NCBI GenBank assembly: GCA_030015575.1
Contig: JASDDO010000001.1
Location: 515,029,772-515,093,771 of the forward strand
Direction: 5' to 3'
DNA from: Agapanthus africanus
Taxonomy: Eukaryota; Streptophyta; Magnoliopsida; Asparagales; Amaryllidaceae
Length of the DNA: 64,000 bases
The position numbers were made by a program, and so were the translations under genes. The number at the start of each line of letters is the position of its first letter. Within the stretch, counting starts at the first letter, position 1. Below the pieces are notes generated by a model. The model was not told the origin of the DNA and ran no database searches. It saw only the letters and a list, made by a program, of their open reading frames with translations. Below, piece after piece: positions 1-10,839 of this stretch.

Positions 1-8
1 AAATTCAA

Positions 9-2945
9 GTGGAGGAAGGATCAAAGCCAGAAGTAGTTCGAGATTTCGACGATGCGTTTCCTGACGATATATCAGGTTTGCCTCCCGATCGAGCTTTTGA
101 ATTCAGCATTGATTTAGTACCAGGAGCACAACCGGTAATCAAAGCACCACATCGACTAAGTCCTGAAGGTTTAAAGGAGGTCCGAACTCAGTTGGACGAA
201 TGGCGAAAGGATGGATTCGTCCCAGCATTTCAAGTTGGGGATCTCCAGTTCTATTTGTGAAAAAGAAGGAAGGTTCATACAGAATGTGCATCGATTATAG
301 AGCCTTGAACGAAGTAACGATAAAGAACAAGTATCCACTTCTGCGCATCGACGATCTGTTCGGTCAACTAAGTGGATCTTGTGTTTTCTCCAAGTTAGAT
401 CTTCGTTCGAGTTATCATCAGGTGAAGGTCAAGGAATCTGATATCCATAAAACGGCATTCAGAACTCGCTATGGTCATTACGAATTTCTTGTGATGCCAT
501 TTGGAGTGACCAACGCACCAGCAATATTCATGAACCTGATGAATCAAGTTTTCCGGGAGTATCTAGATAGGTTTGTTGTCATCTTCATCGACGACATCCT
601 GGTGTATTCTAAGAGTCGGAAGAAACACGCCGAACACTTGAGAATTGTCCTGGAAACCCTACGACAACATAAACTCTATGCCAAGTATAGCAAATACGAA
701 TTTTGGCTAAATCGTGTTGGTTTTCTCGGACATATTGTATCGGGCGAAGGAATCTCTGTGGATCCGGCGAAAGTTTCAGCAGTAAGCGAATGGCCAACAC
801 CGAAGTCAGTGAAGGACATTCGAACTTTCTTGGGTCTAGCTGAATATTACCGAAGGTTCATTGAAGGATTTTTTAAGATAGCAACACCCCTGACCAAGCT
901 CACACGTAAAGATGAAGAATTCGTGTGGTCAGAAGCATGCGAACAAGCTTTCGTAGAACTCAAGACAAGATTGACATCAGCGCCTATTCTCATTATACCG
1001 GACCAATCTGGAGATTTCGAAGTGCATTGCGATGCATCCGGTAAGGGATTAGGATGTGTTCTACATCAGCATGGTAAGCTTGTGGCTTATGCTTCAAGAC
1101 AGCTGAAAATTCATGAGCGCAATTACCCGACGCATGATTTGGAGTTGGCGGCCGTAATCTTTACTCTTAAGATTTGGCGCCATTATCTTCCTGGTGAACG
1201 AGTGAACATATACACAGATCACAAGAGTCTGAAATATGTGTTTACTCAGAAAGAGTTGAATATGCGGAAGAGACGATGGTTAAAACTCATGGCGGACTTC
1301 GACATCAACCTGCAATATCACCCAGGAAAGGTGAATGTGGTATCTGATGCCCTTAGTCGCCAATCATTAGCAATGAATCTCTATGCACAGTGGAAGCTTC
1401 AACAAGACTTTCTTCAGATGGAGATTGAAGTGATCATGCCAGGTAACACTTCAAATTTGATGAACTTACAAGTTCAATCTACCATTGTCAATCAGATCAA
1501 AGCAGCTCAAGCAAGTGATGCTAAGTTGCAAAAGATCAGAGAACAAGTAAAGAATGGACTTAGAACAGATTTCATCATCCATGAAGACGGATCTTTGAGG
1601 TACGGCATCAAATTGTGTGTACCAAAAGGTTCTGTGCGGGACGAGTTAATGAATGAAGCTCACAGCTCTTCCTACTCGGTACACCCTGGAGTTACAAAGA
1701 TGTACAAGGATCTGCATCAAAATTACTGGTGGCATGGAATGAAGCGTGAAGTAGCCAGAAGCATCGCTAAATGCTTGGTGTGTCAGCAAGTAAAGGCTGA
1801 ACATCACAGGACAGCTGGTTTACTTCAACCGTTACCAATCCCAGAATGGAAGTGGCAACACATCACGATTGATTTTGTGACTGCACTTCCTCGCAGCACA
1901 AAGGGTAACGATGCGGTATGGGTTATTGTGGATCGACTCACAAAGTCAGCTCACTTCATCCCATTTCGAGTTAGCCAATCTACTGAGACATTAGCAAGGA
2001 AGTACATGGAGGTAAGAATCTAAGTGAGATTTTAAACTCTTCAAATATGTACTATCTGTGAGGCTTCATGGAGTACAGGTCTGCATCATCTCCGATCGTG
2101 ACACTAGATTTCGATCGCAATTTTCGCAAAGTCTGCAAGCGAGCTTGGGAACAAGTCTGAACTTCAGCACGGCTTATCATCCATAAACTGATGGTCAGTC
2201 TGAGCGAACTATTTAGATCTTGGAGGATATGCTTAGAGCGTGTATGCTAGACTTCGGAGGATCGTGGGAAGATCACCTAAATCTTGTGGAGTTTTCATAC
2301 AACAACAGCTACCAAGCAAGCATAGGAATGACACCTTTTGCAGCATTTTATGGAAGGAAGTGTCGATCGCCATTAAGTTGGGACGACATCGAAGATAGAG
2401 AACTCCTTGGACCTGAGATGATAGTAGCAACTGTTGACGTAGTTCGTACTATTAGAGAAAGAATGCGCATAGCTCAAGATCGACAGAAGCACTGGGCTGA
2501 TGCAAAGCACTGTCATTTGGAGTTCTAACCGGGAGATCACGTATTTCTGAAGATATCTCCGAACCGCGGAGTGATTCGTTTTGGAAGACGGGGTAAGCTA
2601 AGTTTAAGGTATATTAGATCGTTCGACATACTCGAATGAGTCGGTGAAGTGGCTTATCGCTTGGCACTTCCACCTTCATTAGAAGGAGTGCACAATGTGT
2701 TGCACATATCCCAACTCAGAAGGTATGTGAGTGACCCTAGCCATGTACTTGATCACTCCGAACTCGCTATACAACCAGACTTATCTTATGAGCAGCAACC
2801 TGTTGAGATCCTGGATAGAAAGGTGAAATCACTTCGAAACAAAAAAGTCAACTTGGTTCGAGTGATGTGGAGAAATGCCACATCAGGAGAATCAACATGG
2901 GAAAGGGAAGATGAGATTCGTGCAAGATACCCTCACTTATTGTAA
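9..2945 (+). pseudogene. Decayed pol: RT, RNase H, integrase, chromodomain
   Basis: Recognisable domains in order: the pre-RT linker typical of Tekay elements (about 9-260), reverse transcriptase with CIDYRALN near 285 and the FIDDILVYS active site near 586-612, RNase H with CDASGKGLG near 1028, an integrase zinc-finger region (HPGVTKMY... CLVCQQ, about 1680-1790), the integrase core, and a C-terminal integrase tail plus chromodomain (PVEILDRK to the end, about 2809-2942). The family normally makes one polyprotein that replicates the element and directs integration to heterochromatin through the chromodomain. This copy is broken (about four breaks) and is not expected to be functional. Confidence 0.9.
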
Positions 2946-2991
2946 ACTAGTCCTTAAATTAAATTGTGAATTTCGAGGACATAATTTTTGT

Positions 2992-3003
2992 AAGGAGGGT
3001 AGA
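2992..3003 (+). other. Polypurine tract of the Tekay-like element
   Basis: A purine-rich run (AAGGAGGGTAGA) lies directly before the TGTAAC that opens the 3' LTR. In this family it primes plus-strand DNA synthesis, and it fixes the LTR start at 3005. Confidence 0.7.
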
Positions 3004-3125
3004 CTGTAACAACTCCAATTTCTATGTACAGAAATTTCATTAAAAGTTAATGTACACTTGGGGTATTTGATTTCCTGTGAATGCTATAAGAATTTATTTT
3101 TCTTTAGAACAACAAGAAGGAGCTT

Positions 3126-3181
3126 GTAGCTCATTAGTGAGACCTTGCACTGCTGAGACAAAGCACCCGAGTTCAAATCCC
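3126..3181 (+). other. tRNA-like module inside the LTR
   Basis: An A-box-like stretch (TAGCTCATTAGTGAG, from 3127) is followed about 41 bp later by a B-box-like stretch (GAGTTCAAATCCC, 3169-3181), roughly the spacing inside a tRNA gene. The same pair is kept in the opposite-strand LTR at about 8204-8259. There is no full cloverleaf, so this is not a tRNA gene. It may be a tRNA or SINE relic captured by the LTR family. Confidence 0.4.
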
Positions 3182-4044
3182 ATCAGCCACATTATCTTTT
3201 TAATTAATTTTCTTTTAACCTTTTTAGAAGCCTAAGAGTTTGCACGAGCACTACACATAAACTTAAGGGTCACACTTAAAACAAACAAGTGCACTGAGGT
3301 ATTTAGACCGCCAGGGACACGTGGCCCCAATCCAAGCCCCCACCTCCACGATCGGACCGGCGAGAATTGATCTGGGACCGGCGCCGCCGGATTTTCCAAG
3401 CCCAAACCCAAATTTTTTCTTTTACCCTAGACCTTTGGACTCCCCCCATAACTCCAGTATTGCTTATTTACTCTGCACCTTTATAAAGAATAATACAACC
3501 CTTCAAATTCCATTTTAATGCAATATTCATCACCCCTAAACCCTAATGTTTCCTATAAATACCACTCCATTTCATATCCCTCCTCACTCACAAATCCCTG
3601 CCAAAACTCTCAAGAATTCCCAAGTCTTATATTGTGCAAGTGGAGTTAACGAAAGGCGAAGCTCCGACGAAGTTCCGGTGACGATACGAGGGGTTTCCGG
3701 TAACGAAACGAAGCACCGATGAATCCTAGACCTCCTTCTGCCTTCCCCCTCTCATCAAAGCCAGTAAGTCCCTATTTCTCTTCTTTTCTCTATTCTAAAA
3801 ACTTTCAAAAACTAAAACCCGACGGAAGCAGAGTTAGTCCGACTTCCGATTCGGTTTTCCTTTAAAAACTATACTTTTCTTAATCAAGATAACTTCATAT
3901 TCTTACATATTGCTTAACAAATATTTACAAAACCATTAAATCAAGTTCCTCAAAATAATTATTTTTGTGACAATTATCGCATTTTTACATAAAAATACCA
4001 CATATTATTCATTTCGACATTAAAACCTTTATACCTTGCTATAC

Positions 4045-4531
4045 AACAACAACTGAGCCTTTTATCCCAAGCATAAGGGGTAGGCTACATGAACCAACAT
4101 GAGAATCACGCCGGGTCCAACACATGAATCCTCTGTCTCCACTCACTTCTATCGAACAATATACTTTCATTGAGTCCTTTGGCAACCATATCGTTTCGTA
4201 TCACCTCCATCCATGTTTTCTTCGGTCTCCCTTTTGCCCTTTTGCCATTACCCATATCGAGAGTATCTATTCGTCGAACCGGTGCTTCCATAGGTCTGCG
4301 TCGCACATGACCAGACCATCTAAGCCGGTTTTCCCGCATCTTCTCCTCCACGGGTGCTACACCAACTTTTGCACGAATATCCTCATTTCGCACCTTGTCT
4401 TTTCTAGTGTTACCGCACATCCAACGAAGCATGCGCATCTCCGCTACGTGCATCTTCTGTGTGTGATGCTTCTTAGGAGCCCAGCATTCTGTGCCATATA
4501 ATAAGGCAGGCCGAATAGCCCAGCATTCTGT
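4045..4531 (-). mobile_element. RTE-type LINE, 5'-truncated 3' end
   Basis: On the minus strand 4531-4106 encodes the C-terminal end of a plant RTE-like LINE protein. It contains the recognisable blocks ALLYGTECW, RMLRWMCGNTRKDK, LRWSGHVRRRP and KGRPKKTWMEVIRNDM, and stops at 4106. The short 3' tail ends in a (GTT)n-like run at 4045-4055, as in RTE elements. A perfect 20-bp direct repeat (4025-4044 and 4532-4551) flanks the insert exactly, which is the target-site duplication. The copy is severely 5'-truncated (about 490 bp) by normal LINE behaviour and cannot move. The intact duplication suggests a fairly young insertion into an older LTR. Confidence 0.85.
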
Positions 4532-6330
4532 ACCTTTATACCTTGCTATACCTTTAGATATTTCACGAGGTAATGACCTATCTCATCACAACACACATCT
4601 TTATCATAGCAAGGTTGATTTTGGGACAATAGAATACGGGAAATACTATTTACAAATAAATACCCTAAACTTATAAAACCGCTTTCTATACAAAAGTGTA
4701 TTAATCATTTCCATGCAATTGCGCCTCTACAACCCATTTTGGGGACCTCGTTCGGGATGGTGTGGATTATCGCACAATCTCGGGCTTAGTAGAGCGAGAT
4801 ACAGACCTCCGTAAGGAGCATTCGATCTTGATAGAATTTTTATACATTTTTCTTTAGAAAATGAGATTTCTACAAGAAAATAAATAAATTATTTTCATTA
4901 AATATATATATATATATATAACTATTATTAAAATATCTATTTTAATTATATAAATATTCCAAGTTTTCTAAATCAAAGGAATCGCTATTACATGAAAATA
5001 CCATCCAAATACAACACAAGTACAACATTTCAAGAAAATACCATATACTATGGAAACTAGGTTCTATTTACTAGAAATTGTACAAATGTAAAATACACAT
5101 CTATGAAAATTCTAAAGACGATAATTAAATACTTGAAGTGTATTTTAAAATTATGCCAAAACTATTTTTACATAAAAACCCCTCAAGTTATACTAAATTA
5201 CAATAAGAACTCTAGTAAACATAGGTTTAAGCGGGACCAGTCTCTTGAGCCTCAGAGAGCCAGAGATATGGGTGCTTGCCTATCTAAGGTAGACAACCTA
5301 ACAAACGGTGTTATCAATACGGTAATTTCCTTGGAAAAAGACACAAATCCTGCCGTCTATGTGCTGCAGTTACCGATAACATCAAAACCTAATTCAGGAC
5401 TTCAATTTCTTTTCTAATTGTCTGACTCAGACTGAGTCTAAATATTATCAATCTGACTTGAATATGATTCAAGTATAAAACCATAATTCAATATGAATCC
5501 ATATATTAAATCTATTCAATCTATACAACTTGACTGAACCGAACCATGGATATACTCCATTTACATGTTCATCCATTATATCCGTTCCATTACTGATATC
5601 ATGGTTTCGGCAAGTCATCCATCTATACAATTATAATACAAGACAATACAATACAAACAATACAATCAAGACATCGCAGGGTTTATAAGGGGTAGATTGG
5701 TACGGAAGGTGTTAAAAGTGGCACGAGACTGTAACCATAAGACAGCTAACCTGAATCTCCATTGTCGTTGTACCGTGGCTGAACGGTTTCTTGTACTCCG
5801 TATACCTTAGTCTCTGGGATAGTGGGACTCCTCTCGTATACACTGGCATTTTTTATACCAAGCTACAAACAACAGTGTTAACAATATAATACAACTTTAA
5901 AAGTTACATTCTCCTTCTGTTTATTCTGTCTCTTCTTACTTTTGGGACCTACCGAGCGATTGTTCGCTGACGACATTCCTTTTCTTTTTTCTTTGGAATG
6001 TTGTCAGGTGGATCGGACCTTCTGGAGACAGAGCCCACCAGCGAGGACTTGGATCAGCTAGCCTTTGACCCGGAGCTCTGGTTTACTTGTACATTTCATT
6101 TTCATTTCTGTTATGCCATTGTTTAGGCATTGTTTTCAGTACATGTATTTTCATTTCAGTTGTATTGTAAAAAGAATGTTAATAAATAAAGTTGATATTC
6201 ATTTACATCTTGTCTCTTATATACATTTTATTTTATATTTCTTAGATACGCTTAGCGTGTTTACTTCTGAGTAAATGCGTAGCGGTCTCGTCGCGTCCTT
6301 TTCTCATATACTGGGAAGCGGGGCGTGACA

Positions 6331-8378
6331 CAATGTCAAATGTATATCCATGGTTCTGTCAAATCAATTCATGTTGATATAAATTGTATTCTGGTATAAA
6401 TGGATTCATGTTGAATTGGAGTTATACTTGAATTGTATTCAAGGATGGATTGATTTCAGATTAGACCGAGACTCTGACTGAGCCAAATACTTTAAAATGA
6501 ATTGAAGTCCTGAATTAGTTTTGGAGTTATCGGTAACTGCTGCACATGGACGGCAGGATTTGTGACTTTTTCCAAGCCAATTACCGTATTGATAACCCCG
6601 TTTTAGTTGTCTATCTTAAATAGGCAAACACCCAAATTCTCCGGCTCCCTGAGGCTCAAGAGAACTGGTCCCGCTTAAACCTATATTTACTAGGGTCCTT
6701 ATTGTAATTTAATATAACTTGAGGAGGTTTTATGAAAAATAGTTTTGATATATTTTCAAAATACACCTCAAGTATTTAATTATCGTATTTAGGATTTCCA
6801 TGGATGTAAATTTAAAAGATGAAATATTCTAGTGGATATAAACCTAAATTGAACAGTATATGGTGTTTTCATGTAATTTGACTTGTATTGATTCTTGATT
6901 GTATTTTCATGAACTTTTGTGATTCTTTTCTTTTGATTAGAAAACATGGAATATATTATATATTTAAAATAGATATTTTAATAATATTCATATATATATA
7001 ATTATTAAAATTAGAATTTATTTATTAATAGAAATCACATTTTCTTAGAAATTGCAATAAAAATTCTATCGAGATCGTATGCTCCATGAGGAGCTCTACA
7101 TCTCGCCCTACTAGTCCGATGGATGTGCGATAAGCCGCACCAACCAAATCGAATTCTCTAAAATGGGTTGTAAGGACATGATTGTATGGAATTTAATTAA
7201 AACAATCTTAAAGAAATACGGTTTTATTAGTTTAGGGTATTTTACTATAAAAATTGTATTGTCCACAAAATATTGTTCCAAAAGCCATCGTGCTATATCA
7301 GGATGAGTGTTGTGATGAGGTATGTCATTACCTCGTGAATTTTCTAAAGGTAATATGAGCAAAATATAGAAATAATGTTGTAGGTAAACTTGATGGGATT
7401 TAACCGTAAAAGTGAACTAAAAGTTGTATAACATTATAATTTTGAATTGAAACTTGTTCTACATATTGTATTATGGTTGCTAAATAAGATATGAAGATAT
7501 AGTTAATTTGTGGTTAAGAAAAATTGAGTTTTTAAAGAAATTAGAATCGGAAGTCGGACTAACTCCACTTCCGACGAGTTTTGAAAAGAGAAGTCTTTTT
7601 AATAGAAAGAGAGGAGGGGATAGGGGACGGATTGAGAAGAGAGAGAGGAGGTAGAGGATGGGTTTGCAAGCATCGTGGAGTCGCGGGATCGCCGGATTTG
7701 TCCCGAGTCATCGCCGGAACTTAACCTTTAGGTAACTCCACTTGTACAATTTCTTTGACTTGGAAAATTTAGAGAGTTTTGACAAAGGATTTCTGAATGA
7801 GGGGGGCTATGGTTTAGTGTGGTATTTATAGGAAAAATTAGGGTTTAGGGTATTGAAGAATGCAATTAAAATGCATTAACATTTTGGATTAATACCTTAT
7901 TTTAATTCTCTGGAAATGTGTAGGGAAAACAAATAGACTAGGGTGAGTGGGGGAGTCCAAGAGGTGCTAGGGTAAAAAATTTGAAGCATTTGGGACGGGA
8001 GGGACCGGCGGCGCCGGCCCCAAAGAAGATCTCGTCGATTCAAGTTGGGGGGTTTGGGCTTGGATTCTTGCCATGTGTCCTAGTCTTAGTTAATAGTATT
8101 TTGCACATGTTTGATTTTTCGGTAACTTTTCATTTTACGTGTGTAACTTTTGGGCTTCCAAAAAGTTTAAAAGAAAAATCATTCAAAATATTATATGGCT
8201 GAAGGGATTTGAACACAGGGGCTATGTTACAGCAGTGCAAGGTTTTACCAATAAGCTGCAAGTGCTTTCTTGCTGTTTGAAAACAAATCAAATACTTATA
8301 GCATACACAGGTTTGCAAATACTTCATTTGTTCATTAACTTTTAAAAAATTTCTATACATTAAAACAGAGTCGTTACA
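6331..8378 (-). mobile_element. Partial LTR of a related Tekay-like element, inverted
   Basis: Read on the minus strand from 8378, this starts TGTAACGACTC and runs parallel to the LTR at 3005 onward. It matches the tRNA-like module, the CCTATAAATACCAC region (near 7826-7838) and the stretch matching 5200-5560. It stops at 6331, where the + strand LTR ends. By eye the two are roughly 70-75 % identical, so they are different, old members of one family. No polypurine tract precedes the 8378 end on the minus strand, so this is a 5' LTR or solo-LTR remnant. No gene is seen in it. Confidence 0.75.
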
Positions 8379-8931
8379 ATTTGGGTTCCTACAGCAGTAT
8401 ATATACTATGAACTTCAAATATATATAATGGCCTTTTTCAAATAAATTCCATGAACTTCCTTATGTGGATAACATGTGTTTTTTTTAATTTCGAATAAGT
8501 ACCATGAGTTTTGATATTTTTCACATAAATACCATAGGATTTTCTTAATACAAAAAATATAAAGAACTTTAATGTTTTTCAAATAAGTACCATGGATTTC
8601 CTTAACAAATAAAAAATCACAAACTTTTAATATTTTCCATATAGATACTATGAGCTTTCTTTATAAAAAAACGAATTTCACGAACTTTGTTCATTACATA
8701 AAAATATGGCGACCTTCAGATAAATACTATGGAATAATTTATTTTTTGGCAAATATATACAATGCTTTAACCACTTTTCAGATAAACATGACAGTCTTTG
8801 ATTTTTTGCTACTAAACACTATGGATTTTGTTTCTTAGTAATAAACCATACCATAGACTTCCACATCCATAAATCTTGAACCTTATATAAATATCGGTTT
8901 ATACATTCAATTTTCCATTGTATAAATTTTT
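8379..8931. repeat. AT-rich degenerate repeat stretch, no gene
   Basis: A motif of the form AAATAAGTACCATGRATTTC recurs with drift near 8440, 8495, 8525, 8583, 8645, 8724 and 8812, at irregular 30-90 bp spacing. The segment is strongly AT-rich and shows no credible coding sequence. It is probably an old degenerate tandem repeat. Confidence 0.4.
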
Positions 8932-9575
8932 GGGGTTTTTTCCGTTAGCCCCCCATACTTCAATATTTTTCTCCGTCCCTCTATAATTAGTATTTACCTG
9001 TAGCCCCCTATACTTATAAGTTAGTCGTACTGCCTCCCTACATCACTTTTGAAAATTATTCATCCTCCTTTCCGGCCATCACCGCCAGCTTCTTTCTCCT
9101 TCTCTTCAACACCGCCACCGTCATCATCACCACCACCATCTTTCTCCTCTTCTTCAACCTATCGCCTCCTTCTCAACACCGCCGCCGTCGTCACCATCAT
9201 CAACATCATCACCATCACCTTCTTATTCCCCTTCTTCTTCAATCCACAACCGTCGCCATCGCCATCATCAACAATATGCCGCCGTTGCTATCCTTTTTCC
9301 TCCTTCTCCTCCTCTTCAACCCGCCGCCGCTGCCTCCTTCTTTCTCCTTTCCGGACATCGCTGTCGAAGAGGAAGAATGAGAGGGAAGCGAAGGTGGGTT
9401 GAAGAGGAGGAGGAGGAAGTAGGATGACGGCGGCGGTTCTGGGTTGAAGAAGAAGGTGGCAGTGAAGGAGTTGATGATGGCGGTGGCGGCGGTGTTGAAG
9501 AGGAGAAGGATGTGTTGATGGGTTGAAGAAAAGGAGGAGAAAGATGGTGGCGGTATTGACGGTGATGGTGGCTAG

Positions 9576-10321
9576 TGGATCTCTGGATCTCCTTCAGATG
9601 TTATCTTCCGTTGATCTGCAACGAGCGCTGATGGATGGCTGAGATTGAGTTAGAGGGTTGCCTCCTGGAGCGTGTGGATCTCAATGGATTTGAGGTGGTT
9701 GAGGCCGAGCTACCTACAAGGAAGTCCCGGGGTGGTTATGCCACCAAGGACCCTCTGACAATCAAGTTAGACGGGGTATTTTGGCAGAATAATGGCCTAT
9801 TGGGGTAAAATTGGCTTACCTGAGTCGTCCGAGAGAGGGGTTTATATAGTGGAAGCCATGGGCGGGCGGGCGCGAGATTCACACCGGCCGTTACGCCCCT
9901 GGAGTCACGCCCGTGTGATAGGCGGGATCCCCCATTAATGACGAGACATGCTCGTTAATGTAGGGTCATGATGGCATGAAACATGGGATCATAGGCGGCG
10001 GATATCTCGCGCCTGGCGAGATTCGCGGAGCCGTAGCAGAGGCACCTGTGATTGGTGTTGTGGGTCGGTCGGTGAGACCGAAGAAGATGAGCTCAGCGGG
10101 AGGCTCGGTAACGAGCGGGAGGCCGAGGCATCTTGGTTCTGTGATAGCTCGGAGGCGAGCTGGGGGTGGTCTGGAAGGCCACCGAAGGTCGGGAACATCC
10201 TCGGGGCGGAGGGCCGGGGTGTGCTTCCAACGTAATGTTCTGGATCCTTTCTTGTAAACTCTGGGACACGTCATCTGCCACGTGTCATGATCTGGGGAGT
10301 CACCGATATCGAGCATCATCA
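9576..10321 (-). repeat. 3' LTR of the Tat element
   Basis: This is a 746-bp LTR read on the minus strand. It contains a TATA box (CTATATAAACCCC on the minus strand, about 9838-9850). Its partner, reassembled around the Athila insertion, is 766 bp. The 20-bp excess is a short tandem duplication near 49241-49270 in the right copy. The many overlapping reading frames in this GC-rich LTR have no family resemblance and are not genes. Confidence 0.85.
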
Positions 10322-10695
10322 TTAGCCCCCCACTCTCGTCTCGACCCGTTCCTGGGTCGGGTCGAGAGTGGTCTGACCGGTCACCCGAGTGAGCTTTTAC
10401 TTAAAGATATCGTCGGTGCGTATTCCCGAGCAATTAGTCGTATTTTCTTGATGACGTCAGCGGATCAGGGGAGAGATCCGCATTTAAGAGGAAGCGCTGG
10501 TTTGTGCATACGTTCGTCGAAGCGCCGGCCCATGTGTCTGGCGCTGGTTGGCCGACGAGACGGGCCGCAGGTGTTCCCGCGTCCGATGGGACGCGCCCAA
10601 TGTGAGTGCGATAGGTGGAATGTTCTCGGCCGTTGGTTGCGAAGCGTCGTTTTGGCGAGAGGCAATCGGAGCCATAGGATGAGTACACTGGCAGC

Positions 10696-10704
10696 TATAA
10701 ATAG
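10696..10704 (+). promoter_or_regulatory. TATA box of the first antisense unit
   Basis: TATAAATAG lies 136 bp upstream of the ATG at 10840, in a GC-rich setting and on the strand opposite the host Tat element. The coding remnant and AATAAA downstream make it a credible core promoter for the antisense unit. Confidence 0.55.
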
Positions 10705-10839
10705 AGGTAGGATCTTCATCAGGGCCTATACCTCCACCATAATTTCCTCGTCCCTAGTCGTGTTAGCTCGGCGCTCTTCTCCTCAGGTCGGATTCCTTGC
10801 GTTTTCTTTTCCGAGGACTCGTCCCTTTGATCAGGTTAG

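Larger units (their letters stand above)
1..6330 (+). mobile_element. Ty3/gypsy chromovirus (Tekay-like), 3' part
   Basis: This is the 3' half of an LTR retrotransposon cut by the window edge. It contains reverse transcriptase, RNase H, integrase and a chromodomain, then a polypurine tract (2992-3003) and a 3' LTR from 3005 to 6330. The chromodomain after the integrase and the LTR termini (TGTAAC... to ...GGGGCGTGACA) fit the Tekay/Del chromovirus lineage. The element is a fossil: the coding part is broken in about four places, and a LINE has inserted into the LTR. It abuts a related LTR in the opposite orientation at 6331, into which it probably inserted. Its 5' LTR and gag lie outside the window, so its age cannot be read from LTR divergence. 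Confidence 0.9.
3005..6330 (+). repeat. 3' LTR of the Tekay-like element
   Basis: The LTR opens with TGTAACAACTCC after the polypurine tract and closes with GCGGGGCGTGACA. It is 3326 bp including the nested LINE and one copy of its target duplication, or about 2.8 kb without them. Its first 2.5 kb is clearly homologous, in opposite orientation, to 6331-8378. The match extends through a run of CCTATAAATACC type (TATA box) near 3554-3566 and through the segment 5200-5560. An (AT)n tract lies near 4903-4920. No coding sequence other than the LINE remnant is seen. Confidence 0.8.

Noticed and set aside
3126-3181. Functional tRNA gene
   Set aside because: A and B boxes are present, but acceptor and anticodon stems do not form.
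9049-9402. Open frame of 117 codons, Ser/Pro/Thr-rich
   Set aside because: It is simple-sequence CCACCGC/CTTCTC composition inside the foldback arm and has no domain.
9966-10700. Many long overlapping frames on both strands
   Set aside because: GC-rich LTR and 3' region of the Tat element. Frames overlap on all phases and match no family.
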